Of a stretch of DNA of 64,000 nucleotides, positions 8,097 through 17,031 are shown piece after piece. Made by a program: the position numbers and the translations under genes. Below the pieces are notes generated by a model. It did no database searches and had not been told where the DNA came from. It saw only the letters and a program-made list of their open reading frames with translations. How positions within the stretch are numbered: position 1 is the stretch's first letter; each line of letters starts with the position of its first letter. Where the stretch lies: positions 124,001 through 188,000 of the forward strand of contig NZ_BQHJ01000003.1 in NCBI RefSeq assembly GCF_021603645.1, given 5' to 3'. This DNA comes from Pseudomonas pseudonitroreducens. Lineage in GTDB: Bacteria > Pseudomonadota > Gammaproteobacteria > Pseudomonadales > Pseudomonadaceae.

Positions 8097-8302
8097 GTAG
8101 GCGCGGATTCTTCCGCGATGTTTCCGCGCGAACTGGGGGACATCGCGGACAGAGTCCGCTCCTGCGAGATGCTTCTGTGCTTGGGTCGGCCCTAACCTTC
8201 TCCCGCAAACGGGAGAGGGGACCCTTCGGTGCAGGATGAAACGTCGGCATCAGCCGGCACGGACGGCTCCCTCTCCCCTTGGGAGAGGGCAGGGGTGAGG
8301 GG
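8097..8302. repeat. Composite intergenic repeats, families C and D
   Basis: 8097-8168 is a degenerate family C copy (GTAGGCGCGGATT and GAGTCCGCTCCTGCGAG arms). 8190-8302 is family D: CTTCTCCCGCAAACGGGAGAGG, a spacer, and CCCTCTCCCCTTGGGAGAGGG. The same C-then-D order, with an almost identical spacer block, recurs at 31079-31300. The remaining bases up to 8400 show nothing. Confidence 0.75.
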
Positions 8303-8400
8303 AAAGCATCGGCACGGGCTTCCCGAGAAAGACAGTTGCTCCTACGAAACCCATGTCGCCACGGGTGACCGGCTGACACCGTGGCGTCAGCCGGCATCCC

Positions 8401-10533
8401 TCACACCTTGAACTGATTCACCAGCCTACGCTGCTGCTCGGCCAGCTTGGTCAGCTCGGCGCTGGCCTGGGAGGCTTCGTCGGCGCCGCCGGCCACCTGG
8501 TTGGCGACCATGCCGATGTTGCTGACGTTGCGGTTGATATCCTCGGCCACCGCGCTCTGCTCCTCGGCGGCGCTGGCGATCTGGGTGTTCATGTCGTTGA
8601 TTACCGACACCGCCTGGGTGATCGACTCCAGCGCCTGGGCTGCTTCGCCGGCGTGGCGCACGCTGTCCTCGGTCTTGTCCTGGCTCTGCTGCATCACCTG
8701 CACCACTTCGCGGGTGCCGTTCTGCAACTGCTGGATCATCGACTGGATTTCCTCGGTGGCCTGCTGGGTCTTCTGCGCCAGGTTGCGTACCTCGTCGGCG
8801 ACCACGGCAAAACCACGGCCCTGTTCGCCGGCACGTGCGGCCTCGATGGCGGCGTTGAGCGCCAGCAGGTTGGTCTGCTCGGCGATGCCGCGGATGGCCA
8901 CCAGGATGGCGTTGATGTTCTCGCTGTCGCGGGCCAGCGACTGCACCACTCCTACCGCGCGACCGATCTCGCTGGCCAGCGCCTGGATCGCCGTGGAGCT
9001 GCTCTCGACGATGCGCTTGCCATGGTGTGCGGCCTGGTCGGCGTGGTTGGCCGCTTCGGCTGCGTGGGTGGCGTTGCGCGCCACGTCCTGGGCGGTGGCG
9101 GTCATCTCGTGGACTGCAGTGGCCACCAGTTCGATTTCCGCCAATTGCTTCTGCACGCCCTGGTTGGTGCGGATGGCGATATCGGCGGTGTGCTCGGACG
9201 AATCACTGACGTGCTGTACCGAGGTCACTACCTGGCCGATCATGCCCTGCAGCTTGCCGAGGAAGGTGTTGAAGCCCTTGGCGATGGAGCCCAGTTCGTC
9301 GGCGCGGTCGCTGCTCAGGCGGCGGGTCAGGTCGCCTTCGCCCTGGGCGATGTCGTCGAGCATACCGACCAGCTGGCGCAGCGGGCGGGCGATGCCGTGG
9401 CCGACCAGCCAGATCACGGCCAGGCCGATGGCGGCGATCAGCAGGCCGACCAGGGTCATGCCCAGGGTATCGTTGTCGCGCTGGGACTTCAGGTCGCTCT
9501 GCAGCTGGTTCAGATCACCCAGCACGGCTTCCTGCGGCAGTTGCAGCATCAGGGTCCAGCGGGCGCCGGAGTCGGCGATGGTGAACGGCAGGAACAGCTC
9601 GATGTGGCCGTGCTCCTTGTCCACGGAGGTCAGCGGCTGGTCGAGGGTGAGCTTGGCCAGGTTGGCCACTTCGTTGGCGTCCAGCACGCTGCTGGCGGAC
9701 TCGCCGAGCTTGGACGGGTCCTTGGTATAGGCAACCAGACGGCCGTTGGTGGAGATCAGCGCCATCTCGCCGGCGCCATCGTAGAGCTGGCTGTCGGCGT
9801 TCTTCAGCAGGTCCTGGATGAAGTCCAGCGACAGGTCCACGCCGACGGTGCCCTTGAACTGGCCCTTGACCATGATCGGCGCGTTGAACGAGGACATCAG
9901 CACCATCTTGCCGGCCATCTCATAGGGCGCCGGGTCGATGATGCACGGTTGGTGCTTCTCTTTCGGGCACAGGTAGTACTCGCCTTCGCGCACGCCGGTG
10001 GGCTGCATCTTCTGGCTTTCCAGGGTGTCGCCCATGGCTTCCACGGTCAGGCCGCCGTCCTTGCGGTACCACCAGGGCATGAAGCGGCCGCTGGCGTCGT
10101 AGCCGGGCAGGCCGGAGTACTGGCTGTCGTTGCCGGCAAAGGCGTTGGGTTCCCAGCCGGCGAAAGCGTCGAGCAGCTTGGGGTTCTGCGCCACGGTCTG
10201 GCGCAGCAGGTTGGACATGCCGGCGCGGCCGATGCCCAGCAGCGGCTGGCCGTTGGCGTCGGTCTCGTCGAGCAGGGCGTTGGTATTGGCGAGGTCGCGG
10301 GCGACGGTGAGCGGATATTCCAGCTCGCGCTGGATCTGCGCGACCTGGCCGCGCGCCATGGCCACCAGGCGTTCGTTGATCACCTGCTCGAGCAACGCCT
10401 GGGTGCGCTCCTGCACCAGTGCCTGGGTCCGCGAGCCGGCGAACAGTGCGTACAGCACCAGCGCCGCGACCACTGCCAGAACGCTGGCACCAGCCAGCGC
10501 CACCACGGAAAACTGGATCGACTTGAATTTCAT
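8401..10533 (-). CDS. Methyl-accepting chemotaxis protein with dCache-type sensor
   Basis: A 710-residue chemoreceptor. Membrane helix 1 is at residues about 10-32 ([22 protein letters not shown]), followed by a roughly 330-residue periplasmic sensor of dCache size, which has a cysteine pair in [10 protein letters not shown] that could form a disulfide. Helix 2 ([18 protein letters not shown]) leads to a HAMP domain and the long signalling coiled coil with the conserved tip [20 protein letters not shown]. There is no CheR-binding pentapeptide at the C-terminus, which ends VNQFKV. The ligand is unknown. The ATG at 10533 (MKFKSIQF) gives a normal MCP N-terminus; the frame to 10662 is an extension. 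Confidence 0.93.
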   Translation of the reverse strand: MKFKSIQFSVVALAGASVLAVVAALVLYALFAGSRTQALVQERTQALLEQVINERLVAMARGQVAQIQRELEYPLTVARDLANTNALLDETDANGQPLLGIGRAGMSNLLRQTVAQNPKLLDAFAGWEPNAFAGNDSQYSGLPGYDASGRFMPWWYRKDGGLTVEAMGDTLESQKMQPTGVREGEYYLCPKEKHQPCIIDPAPYEMAGKMVLMSSFNAPIMVKGQFKGTVGVDLSLDFIQDLLKNADSQLYDGAGEMALISTNGRLVAYTKDPSKLGESASSVLDANEVANLAKLTLDQPLTSVDKEHGHIELFLPFTIADSGARWTLMLQLPQEAVLGDLNQLQSDLKSQRDNDTLGMTLVGLLIAAIGLAVIWLVGHGIARPLRQLVGMLDDIAQGEGDLTRRLSSDRADELGSIAKGFNTFLGKLQGMIGQVVTSVQHVSDSSEHTADIAIRTNQGVQKQLAEIELVATAVHEMTATAQDVARNATHAAEAANHADQAAHHGKRIVESSSTAIQALASEIGRAVGVVQSLARDSENINAILVAIRGIAEQTNLLALNAAIEAARAGEQGRGFAVVADEVRNLAQKTQQATEEIQSMIQQLQNGTREVVQVMQQSQDKTEDSVRHAGEAAQALESITQAVSVINDMNTQIASAAEEQSAVAEDINRNVSNIGMVANQVAGGADEASQASAELTKLAEQQRRLVNQFKV

Positions 10534-10573
10534 ACGGGTACCCGGAATGCGCCAGAGGACTGCGTGTCTATCT

Positions 10574-10601
10574 GTATCGGCAGGGGCGGGGGAATTCCTT
10601 A
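10574..10601 (-). promoter_or_regulatory. Candidate sigma-28 (FliA) promoter of the chemoreceptor
   Basis: On the minus strand TAAGGAAT (10601-10594) and GCCGATAC (10581-10574) resemble the FliA consensus TAAAGTTT-N11-GCCGATAA with a 12-bp spacer. It ends 40 bp upstream of the chemoreceptor ATG, where a chemotaxis gene would be expected to carry it. Confidence 0.45.
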
Positions 10602-10960
10602 GGCGGCCGTTGTAATGGCTTGTAACGCGGCTGTTCCGCGCTTGTCGCAGGATTGTCGGCATTGACCGGGAGGTCTAGCATGTGATGTCAAAATGAAATT
10701 ATCTGCTCGCTGGCGAGTCCTCGATCGCCCTGTTCGCAGGGCTGGATCCGCCACTCGGGCGACTTTTTCGCGGAGATGGGTCGCAGCGGCGACGCCGTGC
10801 ACCGCGTACGCCACGACAGGCGCCCCGGCACCCGCCAATGAGCCGGTGCAGTTTCGTAAGTCACTGCTGTGCCGGCTGTTTCCTGCCAGTTGCCGGGCAT
10901 CGGGGGTGGGCCTACCATGCGCGCTGTCCGTGGGAGATTGCATTGTTTCGGGAGAGCAAC
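10602..10960. other. Gene-free stretch between the chemoreceptor and M48 protease genes
   Basis: No coding frame with Pseudomonas codon bias is seen. TTGACC at 10662 is a possible -35 box but no good -10 is spaced from it. GGAGAG just before 10961 is the ribosome site of the protease gene. Confidence 0.4.
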
Positions 10961-11779
10961 ATGCCCAGAGTTTTCCGTATCGCCGGCCTGGCCGCCGCGC
11001 TGATGCTGACCGCCTGCCAGCAGGTGAATACCACCAGCGGCGGTGTCGTCGGCGTCGAGCGCAAGCAGAGCATGTTCAGCATGTTGTCCAGTGCGCAGGT
11101 CGACCAGATGTATGCGCAGTCCTACCAGCAGACCCTCAGCGAGGCCTCCCAGGCCGGCAAGCTGGATGCCGGCAGCAGCGACGCCAAGCGCGTGAAGGCC
11201 ATCGCCGACCGGCTGATTCCGCAGACCGGCGCCTTCCGCCCGGACGCGCCGTCGTGGAAGTGGGAAGTCAACGTGATCAAGAGCGACGAGCTCAACGCCA
11301 ACTGCGGCCCGGGCGGCAAGATCATCGTCTACACCGGGCTGATCGATAAGCTCAAGCTGAGCGACGATGAACTCGCCGCGGTGATGGGCCACGAGATCGC
11401 CCACGCCCTGCGCGAGCACGGCCGCGAGGCCATGTCCCGTGCCTACGCCGAACAGGTCGGCCTGGGCCTGGGCGGCCAGTTGCTGGGCCTGGGCCAGAGC
11501 AGCGTCGACCTCGCCCACCAGGTGGTCGAGTACAGCCTGACCCTGCCCAACAGCCGGCAGAACGAGAACGAGGCCGATCTCATAGGCCTGGAATTGGCGG
11601 CGCGAGCCGGCTATAACCCCAACGCCGCGATCAGCTTGTGGCAGAAAATGGGCCAGGCCGGGGGCGATGCCCCGCCGGAAATCCTCAGCACCCACCCAGC
11701 GGACAGTACACGGATGGCCAACCTGCAGGCCGCCATCCCGAAGGTCATGCCGCTCTACGAGCAGGCCAAGACGCGCTGA
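10961..11779 (+). CDS. M48-family zinc metalloprotease, lipoprotein
   Basis: A 272-residue envelope protease. The signal peptide ends in the lipobox LTAC (Cys about 19), so the protein should be lipid-anchored and face the periplasm. The M48 zinc site is clear: HEIAH followed by LREHG, and the third ligand in NENEADLIGLELAARAGYNP, the Loi22/YcaL/YggG-like subgroup. Such enzymes trim or degrade misfolded outer-membrane proteins. The ATG at 10961 follows GGAGAGCAAC and gives a proper lipoprotein leader; the longer frame from 10838 does not. Single gene. Confidence 0.92.
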   Translation: MPRVFRIAGLAAALMLTACQQVNTTSGGVVGVERKQSMFSMLSSAQVDQMYAQSYQQTLSEASQAGKLDAGSSDAKRVKAIADRLIPQTGAFRPDAPSWKWEVNVIKSDELNANCGPGGKIIVYTGLIDKLKLSDDELAAVMGHEIAHALREHGREAMSRAYAEQVGLGLGGQLLGLGQSSVDLAHQVVEYSLTLPNSRQNENEADLIGLELAARAGYNPNAAISLWQKMGQAGGDAPPEILSTHPADSTRMANLQAAIPKVMPLYEQAKTR

Positions 11780-11870
11780 GCGTGGTTTTGCAGCAGTGGT
11801 TCGTGATTCTCTCGAACGGCAAGGAGCGGCGTAGGGTTGCGCCGCTTTATCCAGTGAACAGGGAGCACCC

Positions 11871-12854
11871 GTGAAAATCGCTGTACTCGGAGCCACCGGG
11901 CTCCTGGGCCACCACGCCGCCCGCGCGATCAAGGCGGCCGGCCACCAACTGGTGCTGATCCACCGACCCTCGTCGCAGATCCAGCGCCTGGCCTACCTCG
12001 ATCCTGAGTGCCGGGTAGCCGAACTGTTCGATCACCAGGGCATGGCCCGTGCGCTCGGCGGGCTCGATGCGGTGATCTTCAGCGCCGGTTACTACCCGGT
12101 GCGGCCGCGTCGCTGGCAGGAGGAAGTGGCCAGTGCGCTGGACTTGACCAACCACTTCTATGCCGCCTGCCTGCAGGCAAAAGTGCCGCGCATCCTCTAC
12201 GTCGGCTCGGCCTTCGCCATGCCGTCGCACCCGCAAGGGCTGCCGGGGCATGAGGGGTTGTTCTACGAAGGGCTGCCCACCGGCAAGAGTGCCTACGTGA
12301 TGTGCAAATGGGCGCTGGACGAACAGGCCCGCGAACAGGCTCGCGGCGGGCTGCCGGTGGTGATCGGGATTCCGGGCATGGTGCTGGGCGAGCTGGACAT
12401 CGGCCCGACCACCGGGCGCCTGATCACCGCCATCGGCCGTGACGAAATGCTGCATTACGTGCCGGGGCGGCGCAATGTCATCGACGCCTCCGAAGCCGGG
12501 CGCGGCCTGCTCAAGGCTCTGGAGCGTGGCCGGGTAGGCGAGCGTTACCTGCTCACCGGGCACAACATCGAAATGGGCGAGCTGACAGCCACCATTGCCA
12601 AACTGCTGGGCAAGCCGGCGCCGACTCCGATGCCGCTGCACCGCGCCCGCGCGCTGGCAACGCTGGGTCGCTGGCGCTACCGCCTGACCGGCAAGATGCC
12701 GCTGCTGGACGATACCGCCATCGAGGTGATGGCCGGCGGGCAGTTCCTCGACGGCCGCAAGGCGCGCGAGGAGCTGGGCTTCGAGTCGCACGTGCCGCTG
12801 GAGGACACGCTGGAGCGGGCCATTTCCTGGTTCCACGCCAACGATTACCTCTGA
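11871..12854 (+). CDS. NAD-dependent epimerase/dehydratase family protein
   Basis: A 327-residue extended short-chain dehydrogenase. The nucleotide site GATGLLG is at residues 7-13, and the YxxxK catalytic pair is in SAYVMCKWALDE near residue 143; a Ser in VGSAFAMPSH precedes it. The C-terminal half (substrate lobe) ends EDTLERAISWFHANDYL. The substrate is not evident; relatives act on nucleotide sugars or dihydroflavonol-like compounds. The start is GTG at 11871 with AGGGAG eight bases upstream. It stands alone, 91 bp after the protease gene, followed by repeats and a terminator. Confidence 0.88.
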   Translation: MKIAVLGATGLLGHHAARAIKAAGHQLVLIHRPSSQIQRLAYLDPECRVAELFDHQGMARALGGLDAVIFSAGYYPVRPRRWQEEVASALDLTNHFYAACLQAKVPRILYVGSAFAMPSHPQGLPGHEGLFYEGLPTGKSAYVMCKWALDEQAREQARGGLPVVIGIPGMVLGELDIGPTTGRLITAIGRDEMLHYVPGRRNVIDASEAGRGLLKALERGRVGERYLLTGHNIEMGELTATIAKLLGKPAPTPMPLHRARALATLGRWRYRLTGKMPLLDDTAIEVMAGGQFLDGRKAREELGFESHVPLEDTLERAISWFHANDYL

Positions 12855-12864
12855 TTGGCAACTC

Positions 12865-12899
12865 GTAGGATGGGTATCGCTGCGCTCCACCCATCCTAC
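12865..12899. repeat. Shortened family A repeat
   Basis: GTAGGATGGGTATCGCTGCG runs into GCTCCACCCATCCTAC: the outer arms of family A are kept while one inner half is missing, so it is an internally deleted copy of the 1349-1430 element. Confidence 0.75.
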
Positions 12900-12900
12900 A

Positions 12901-12963
12901 AAGCTTGCTCGCGAACCGCATAACACCGAGCGGTTCCTGTTCGCGAGCAAGCTCGCTCCTACA
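12901..12963. repeat. REP-type inverted repeat, family B
   Basis: AAGCTTGCTCGCGAACC at the left pairs with TTCGCGAGCAAGCTCGCTCC at the right. Further copies are at 21097-21173, 52151-52217, 58838 and 59167. It directly abuts the family A copy. Confidence 0.8.
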
Positions 12964-12989
12964 AGGGCTGTACCGGGAGCGAGAAAAGC

Positions 12990-13016
12990 AAAAGCCCGGC
13001 GGATGCCGGGCTTTTC
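12990..13016. terminator. Bidirectional terminator, 13.0 kb
   Basis: AAAAGCCCGGC and GCCGGGCTTTT form an 11-bp stem; the converging SnoaL-like gene ends at 13021. Confidence 0.82.
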
Positions 13017-13020
13017 TCTG

Positions 13021-13464
13021 TCAGGGCAGCGCCTTCTCGGCAAACGGCCGGTTGGGCAAGCCCATCTGCGCGCGGAAGCTCTCCATGTCGAACAGCGTGC
13101 ACAATTCCTGCACCTGGTCCTGGCTGTTGAACACCCAGAAGCCCATGGCCGAGATGCTGACGATGCGGTCGCTGACCGGGTAACCCAGCACCGGTCGGGC
13201 GATGCTGCCCATCAGGGTGCTCCAGGTGAAGACCTTGTTGCCCTCGCGGATGCATTCCTCCACGGCCACTTCCAGGTCCTCCATGCCACTGCGGATCTCC
13301 TCCACCAGAGCCCGGTAGCCGGCGTTGTCCAGCGGCTGGGCGGTAAAGGCGCTCTTGTAGATGAAGTCCGGGCTGTGCAGTTGCTCCACCAACGCCAGGT
13401 GTCCCTTGTTCCAGGCCAGGTCGATGTGGTGGCGGGCAACTTTCTTCAGGTCTTTTTCCGGCAT
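13021..13464 (-). CDS. SnoaL-like ester cyclase family protein
   Basis: A 147-residue protein of the SnoaL-like/ester cyclase group within the NTF2-like superfamily: a cone-shaped alpha-beta fold that binds small hydrophobic molecules. Typical phrases are KVARHHIDLAWNKGHLALVEQL at the start, then GYRALVEEIRSGMEDLEVAVEE and FWVFNSQDQVQEL. The specific reaction is unknown. The ATG at 13464 is preceded by AAAGGAC on the minus strand; the longer frame to 13527 lacks a site. It ends at a bidirectional terminator and lies 100 bp beyond the end of the upstream GDT1 gene, read in the same direction. Confidence 0.85.
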   Translation of the reverse strand: MPEKDLKKVARHHIDLAWNKGHLALVEQLHSPDFIYKSAFTAQPLDNAGYRALVEEIRSGMEDLEVAVEECIREGNKVFTWSTLMGSIARPVLGYPVSDRIVSISAMGFWVFNSQDQVQELCTLFDMESFRAQMGLPNRPFAEKALP

Positions 13465-13564
13465 GGCGACGTCCTTTGCCGTGGGAGGCGGAAGCGCCAC
13501 TTTGTATCGCGGGCGATACACAGGCATTGGCCGGCGCGCCAGCCTCCCGACGAAAAGCGGCCGC

Positions 13565-14146
13565 TTAGAACATCCCGGAAAGCTTCAGCGCGTGGTAGAT
13601 GGCGGCCAGACCGAGGATGGCGAAGGCCGCGGCGGCCAGGCGGCGGATCAGGTTCAGCGGCAGGCGTTCGGCGGCGAAGTTGCCAGCCAGTACCACCGGC
13701 ACGTTGGCGATCAGCATGCCCAGCGTGGTGCCGATGACCACCAGCCAGAAGTGCGGGTACTGCGCGGCCAGCATCACGGTGGCGACCTGGGTCTTGTCGC
13801 CCATCTCGGCGAGGAAGAAGGCGATCAGGGTGGTGAGGAACGGGCCGAATTTCTTCAGCGAACCTTCTTCGTCGTCATCCAGCTTGTCCGGAATCAGGGT
13901 CCAGCCAGCGACGGCCAGGAAGGACACAGCCAGCACCCAGCTCAGCGTGGCTTCGGAGAAGAAGCTGGCGACCCAGCTGCCGACGGCGCCGGCGGCGAAG
14001 TGGTTGGCCAGGGTGGCGGCGATGATCCCGGCGATGATCGGCCAGGGCTTGCGGAAACGCGCGGCGAGGACGAGCGCGAGCAGTTGCGTCTTGTCGCCGA
14101 TTTCCGCGAGAGCAACGATCAGGGTGGGGACGAAGAGGGATTCCAT
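13565..14146 (-). CDS. GDT1/TMEM165-family Mn2+ transporter
   Basis: A 193-residue inner-membrane protein with six predicted helices in two homologous halves. Each half carries the family motif ExGDK(T/S): EIGDKTQ at about residues 15-21 and EMGDKTQ at about 114-120. Members of this UPF0016 family move manganese or calcium in exchange for protons; bacterial ones such as MneA export manganese. A charged central loop (DKLDDDEEGSLKK) joins the halves. The yybP-ykoY manganese riboswitch directly upstream supports a manganese-export role induced by excess manganese. From memory it is the PA4629 homologue, next to lysP as here. Confidence 0.93.
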   Translation of the reverse strand: MESLFVPTLIVALAEIGDKTQLLALVLAARFRKPWPIIAGIIAATLANHFAAGAVGSWVASFFSEATLSWVLAVSFLAVAGWTLIPDKLDDDEEGSLKKFGPFLTTLIAFFLAEMGDKTQVATVMLAAQYPHFWLVVIGTTLGMLIANVPVVLAGNFAAERLPLNLIRRLAAAAFAILGLAAIYHALKLSGMF

Positions 14147-14194
14147 CAGGCTTCCTAAGGGGCGGGTCGACTAATCACCATGACACGCGCCACC

Positions 14195-14350
14195 TGCCCG
14201 CCCCGGGTCAGGTTGCTCGTGTCATAGGTCTTGTCAAACCCCGGCCTGATCGCTGCAGGCCTGGATCGTACGCGCCATGGTCTGCGGACCAAGTGTGTTG
14301 ACGCGTACCGGGCGAGCGGAGCGCTCGCGGGAGACTACTCCCCTAGGACG
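14195..14350 (-). promoter_or_regulatory. yybP-ykoY manganese riboswitch
   Basis: Read on the minus strand, the leader has the yybP-ykoY landmarks in order: AGGGGAGTAG (14345-14336), a GC hairpin CGAGCGCTCCGCTCG, then GCGTCAACACACTTGG, CCATGGCGCGTACG, and AAGACCTATGACACGAG. These match the proteobacterial form seen before E. coli alx. An ACCTG...CAGGT hairpin near 14160-14212 may be the expression platform, close to the ribosome site of the GDT1 gene. High manganese would be expected to raise expression. Confidence 0.88.
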
Positions 14351-14360
14351 GGGCGCATTC

Positions 14361-14384
14361 TGCCCAAGTCCTAGGACTTGGGCA
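14361..14384. other. Perfect 24-bp palindrome
   Basis: Twelve bases starting TGCCCAAGTCCT are followed at once by their exact reverse complement. It lies 15 bp after the lysP stop and just before the riboswitch (both read on minus). It lacks a T run, so it is not a classic terminator. Confidence 0.7.
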
Positions 14385-14399
14385 AGCCTGCGCGTCGGA

Positions 14400-15899
14400 T
14401 CATTCGCGGGTGGGGCGAATGTCCATGTCCTCGTAGCGGATGAAGCGGGTCTTGTTCTTGAAGCGGTAGCCCAGCCAGATCGCCAGGAACAGCGGGATGG
14501 TGATGTAGGTAGCAACCAGCCCGGCCCAGTCCACGTGTTCGCCGACGAAGGCCTGGTAGTTCTGCCCCAGGGTGATGATCAGGCAGAGGACGAAGGCGAA
14601 CAGCGGGCCGAAGGGGAACCATTTGGCGCGATAGGGCAGGTCGTCGAGGTTGCCGCCCTGCAGGACGAAGCCCTTGCGGAAGCGGTAGTGCGATACGGCG
14701 ATGCCCAGCCAGACGATGAAGCCGCACATGCCCGAGGCGTTGAGCAGCCAGGTGTAAACGGTCTTGTCGCCGATGAAGCTGGTGAGGAAGCACAGCGCGC
14801 CGATCAGCGTGGTGGCGTAGAGGGCGTAGCGCGGCACGCCGCTCTCGGACACCTGGGTGAACAGGCGCGGCGCCTTGCCCTGGGTGGCCATGGTGTAGAG
14901 CATCCGGGTGGAGGCATACATGCCCGAGTTGCCAGCGGAGAGGATCGCCGAGAGGATCACTGCGTTCATCACGCCGGCCGCGGCGGCGAGCCCCGCGCGT
15001 TCGAACAGCAGGGTGAAGGGCGAGGTGCTGATGTCGCTGCTGTCGGTCTTGAGCAGGTTCGGATCGGTGTAGGGGATGAGCATGCCGATGACGAAGATCG
15101 ACAGGATGTAGAACATCAGGATTCGCCAGAACACCTGGCGGATGGCAATCGGAATGGACTTCTGCGGATTCTCCGATTCACCGGCGGCAACGCCGATCAG
15201 CTCGGTGCCCTGGAACGAGAAGCCGGCGATCATCGCTACCCCGATCATCGCCTGCAGGCCGCCGACGAAGGGCGCGTCACCGGTGGTGAAGTTGCTGAAG
15301 CCGGGGCTGTCGATGCCGTGCATGATGCCGATGATGCTGGCCAGGCCGATGCCGATGAAGACCACCACGGCGACCACCTTGATCAGCGCGAACCAGAATT
15401 CGCTCTCGCCGAAGCCTTTCACCGAGAAGAAGTTGAGCATGAACATGATGCCGAGGAAGCCGGCGCTCCAGTACATGCCCGAGACTTCCGGGAACCAGAA
15501 CTTCATCACCAGCTGCGCCGCCACCAGCTCGGCGGCAATGGTCACCGCCCAGTTGTACCAGTAGTTCCAGCCCATGGCGAAACCGAAGCCATCGTCGATG
15601 AAACGGCTGCCATAAGTGCAGAACGAGCCGGAATCGGGGATGTAGGCCGCCAGTTCGCCGAGGCTGGTCATGAGGAAGAACACCATCAGCCCGATCAGCG
15701 CGTAGGCCAGCAGCGCACCGCCAGGGCCGGCGGTGGCGATGGTGCTGCCGGAGGCGACGAACAACCCGGTGCCGATGGAGCCGCCGATGGCGATCATGTT
15801 CAGGTGGCGCGGTTTCAGAGAGCGCTTGAGGTGATGCGGCTTCTCTTTCGGCCCCATGGCGAAAGTCAGTTCGACGTCATCTTTGATTCTGCGATTCAC
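14400..15899 (-). CDS. lysP: LysP-type amino acid permease
   Basis: A 499-residue inner-membrane permease of the APC superfamily, AAT family, closest in character to the lysine permease LysP. It has about 12 hydrophobic helices. The substrate-binding unwound helix 1 motif IGGSIGTGLFVASG is at residues 38-51, followed by GPGGALLAYALIG; helix 6 has GFSFQGTELIGVAAGESENP, both diagnostic for AAT permeases. It imports a cationic amino acid, probably lysine, with protons; substrate is inferred from similarity and gene order. It is read toward the riboswitch and GDT1 gene but is probably a separate unit. Confidence 0.88.
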   Translation of the reverse strand: MNRRIKDDVELTFAMGPKEKPHHLKRSLKPRHLNMIAIGGSIGTGLFVASGSTIATAGPGGALLAYALIGLMVFFLMTSLGELAAYIPDSGSFCTYGSRFIDDGFGFAMGWNYWYNWAVTIAAELVAAQLVMKFWFPEVSGMYWSAGFLGIMFMLNFFSVKGFGESEFWFALIKVVAVVVFIGIGLASIIGIMHGIDSPGFSNFTTGDAPFVGGLQAMIGVAMIAGFSFQGTELIGVAAGESENPQKSIPIAIRQVFWRILMFYILSIFVIGMLIPYTDPNLLKTDSSDISTSPFTLLFERAGLAAAAGVMNAVILSAILSAGNSGMYASTRMLYTMATQGKAPRLFTQVSESGVPRYALYATTLIGALCFLTSFIGDKTVYTWLLNASGMCGFIVWLGIAVSHYRFRKGFVLQGGNLDDLPYRAKWFPFGPLFAFVLCLIITLGQNYQAFVGEHVDWAGLVATYITIPLFLAIWLGYRFKNKTRFIRYEDMDIRPTRE

Positions 15900-15977
15900 G
15901 GGTGTCCTCGATAGTTCAGGGCGAGCGGCGGTGCGCCGATCCGGGCAGGCTCGGTGGAGTGTAGTGCGAGCCTGGGA

Positions 15978-16979
15978 TCAGCGCCGGGCGCTGTAGATAC
16001 GGAAGCCGTCGGCCTCCGCCAGGGTGCGGCAGGAGCCCAGGTGCTGTTCGATCAGCGGCGGGTATTTCAGGAAACTGTTGGCCACCAGGCGCAGCTCGCC
16101 GCCGGGTGCCAGATGGCGGGCCGACTGGCGCAGCAGGTGTTCAGTGGCGGCGTAGCTGGTGTGTACGCCCTGGTGGAAGGGCGGGTTGCTGACGATGGCG
16201 GCCAGGTTGTCCGGCGCGGCATCGATGCCATCGCCGGCGATTACCTCGCCTTCCAGGCCATTGGCGGCGAGGGTCAGGCGGCTGCTTTCGACGGCGAAGG
16301 CGTCGACGTCCAGCAGGGTCAGCCGGTTCTGTGGATAACGTCGCTTGAGCGTGGCGCCGAGCACCCCGGCGCCGCAGCCGAAGTCCAGCAGATGGCCGGC
16401 CGGCAGCTTGTCGAGGTGCTCCAGCAACAGGGCGCTGCCGCGATCCAGGCGGCCGTGGCTGAACACGCCGGGCAGGGTGATGACCTGTAGCGGGCCGTCG
16501 GCCAGCGGCAGCTCATAGCGTTGTGCGAGGGCGTGCAGGTCGGGCGCTGTTGGGGCGCCGTCGATGTGTGTGTGCCAAAGCTGGCAGTGGCGGGCGCTAT
16601 CCAGCTTGCTGGCGCGGCCGAACTCGCCGAGCTGCTTGCTGGCGCGTTCGACGCCGGCGCGCTTCTCGCCGACCAGGTACAGCTCGCCATCCGGCACGCA
16701 GCTGGCCAGCGCGGCCAGCAGGTAGTCGGTCAGTTCGCGGGACTTGGGCAGGAACAGCACAGCGGCGTCGAACTGGCCCTCGGGCGGTGTCGCACCGAAG
16801 TGGCAACGGCCGGCAAAGCGGGCTTCGAGCTGCCGGGCCTCGCCGGCATGCCAGCTCCAGCCTTGCGCCTGCGGCAGGTCGCCGAGCAGGGCGTCGGCGG
16901 GCAGGCCGGCGAGCAGGACGCGGCCCTGGAAGCGCTCGATCTGGCGCAGCAGCACTTCACTGGTGGGGGCGTTGGACAT
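15978..16979 (-). CDS. rsmC: 16S rRNA m2G1207 methyltransferase RsmC
   Basis: A 333-residue enzyme that methylates N2 of G1207 in 16S rRNA using S-adenosylmethionine. It has the RsmC two-domain build: a degenerate N-terminal methyltransferase-like domain (residues 1-165) and an active C-terminal one with the SAM motif [11 protein letters not shown] near 195 and the amino-methylation motif SNPPFHQG near 260. Length matches E. coli RsmC (343 aa). The ATG at 16979 is the family start; the open frame to 17156 overlaps the upstream gene. It follows the DUF1835 gene by 52 bp in the hprA operon. Confidence 0.93.
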   Translation of the reverse strand: MSNAPTSEVLLRQIERFQGRVLLAGLPADALLGDLPQAQGWSWHAGEARQLEARFAGRCHFGATPPEGQFDAAVLFLPKSRELTDYLLAALASCVPDGELYLVGEKRAGVERASKQLGEFGRASKLDSARHCQLWHTHIDGAPTAPDLHALAQRYELPLADGPLQVITLPGVFSHGRLDRGSALLLEHLDKLPAGHLLDFGCGAGVLGATLKRRYPQNRLTLLDVDAFAVESSRLTLAANGLEGEVIAGDGIDAAPDNLAAIVSNPPFHQGVHTSYAATEHLLRQSARHLAPGGELRLVANSFLKYPPLIEQHLGSCRTLAEADGFRIYSARR

Positions 16980-17031
16980 GCGGCCTCCTCGAAAAAAGGG
17001 CGCGAGTTTAGCAGGGCTGCCGCGGCCGAGC

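Noticed and set aside
8653-10602. 649-residue open frame on plus, opposite the chemoreceptor
   Set aside because: Antisense shadow of an intact MCP with clear HAMP and signalling motifs; no independent signals.
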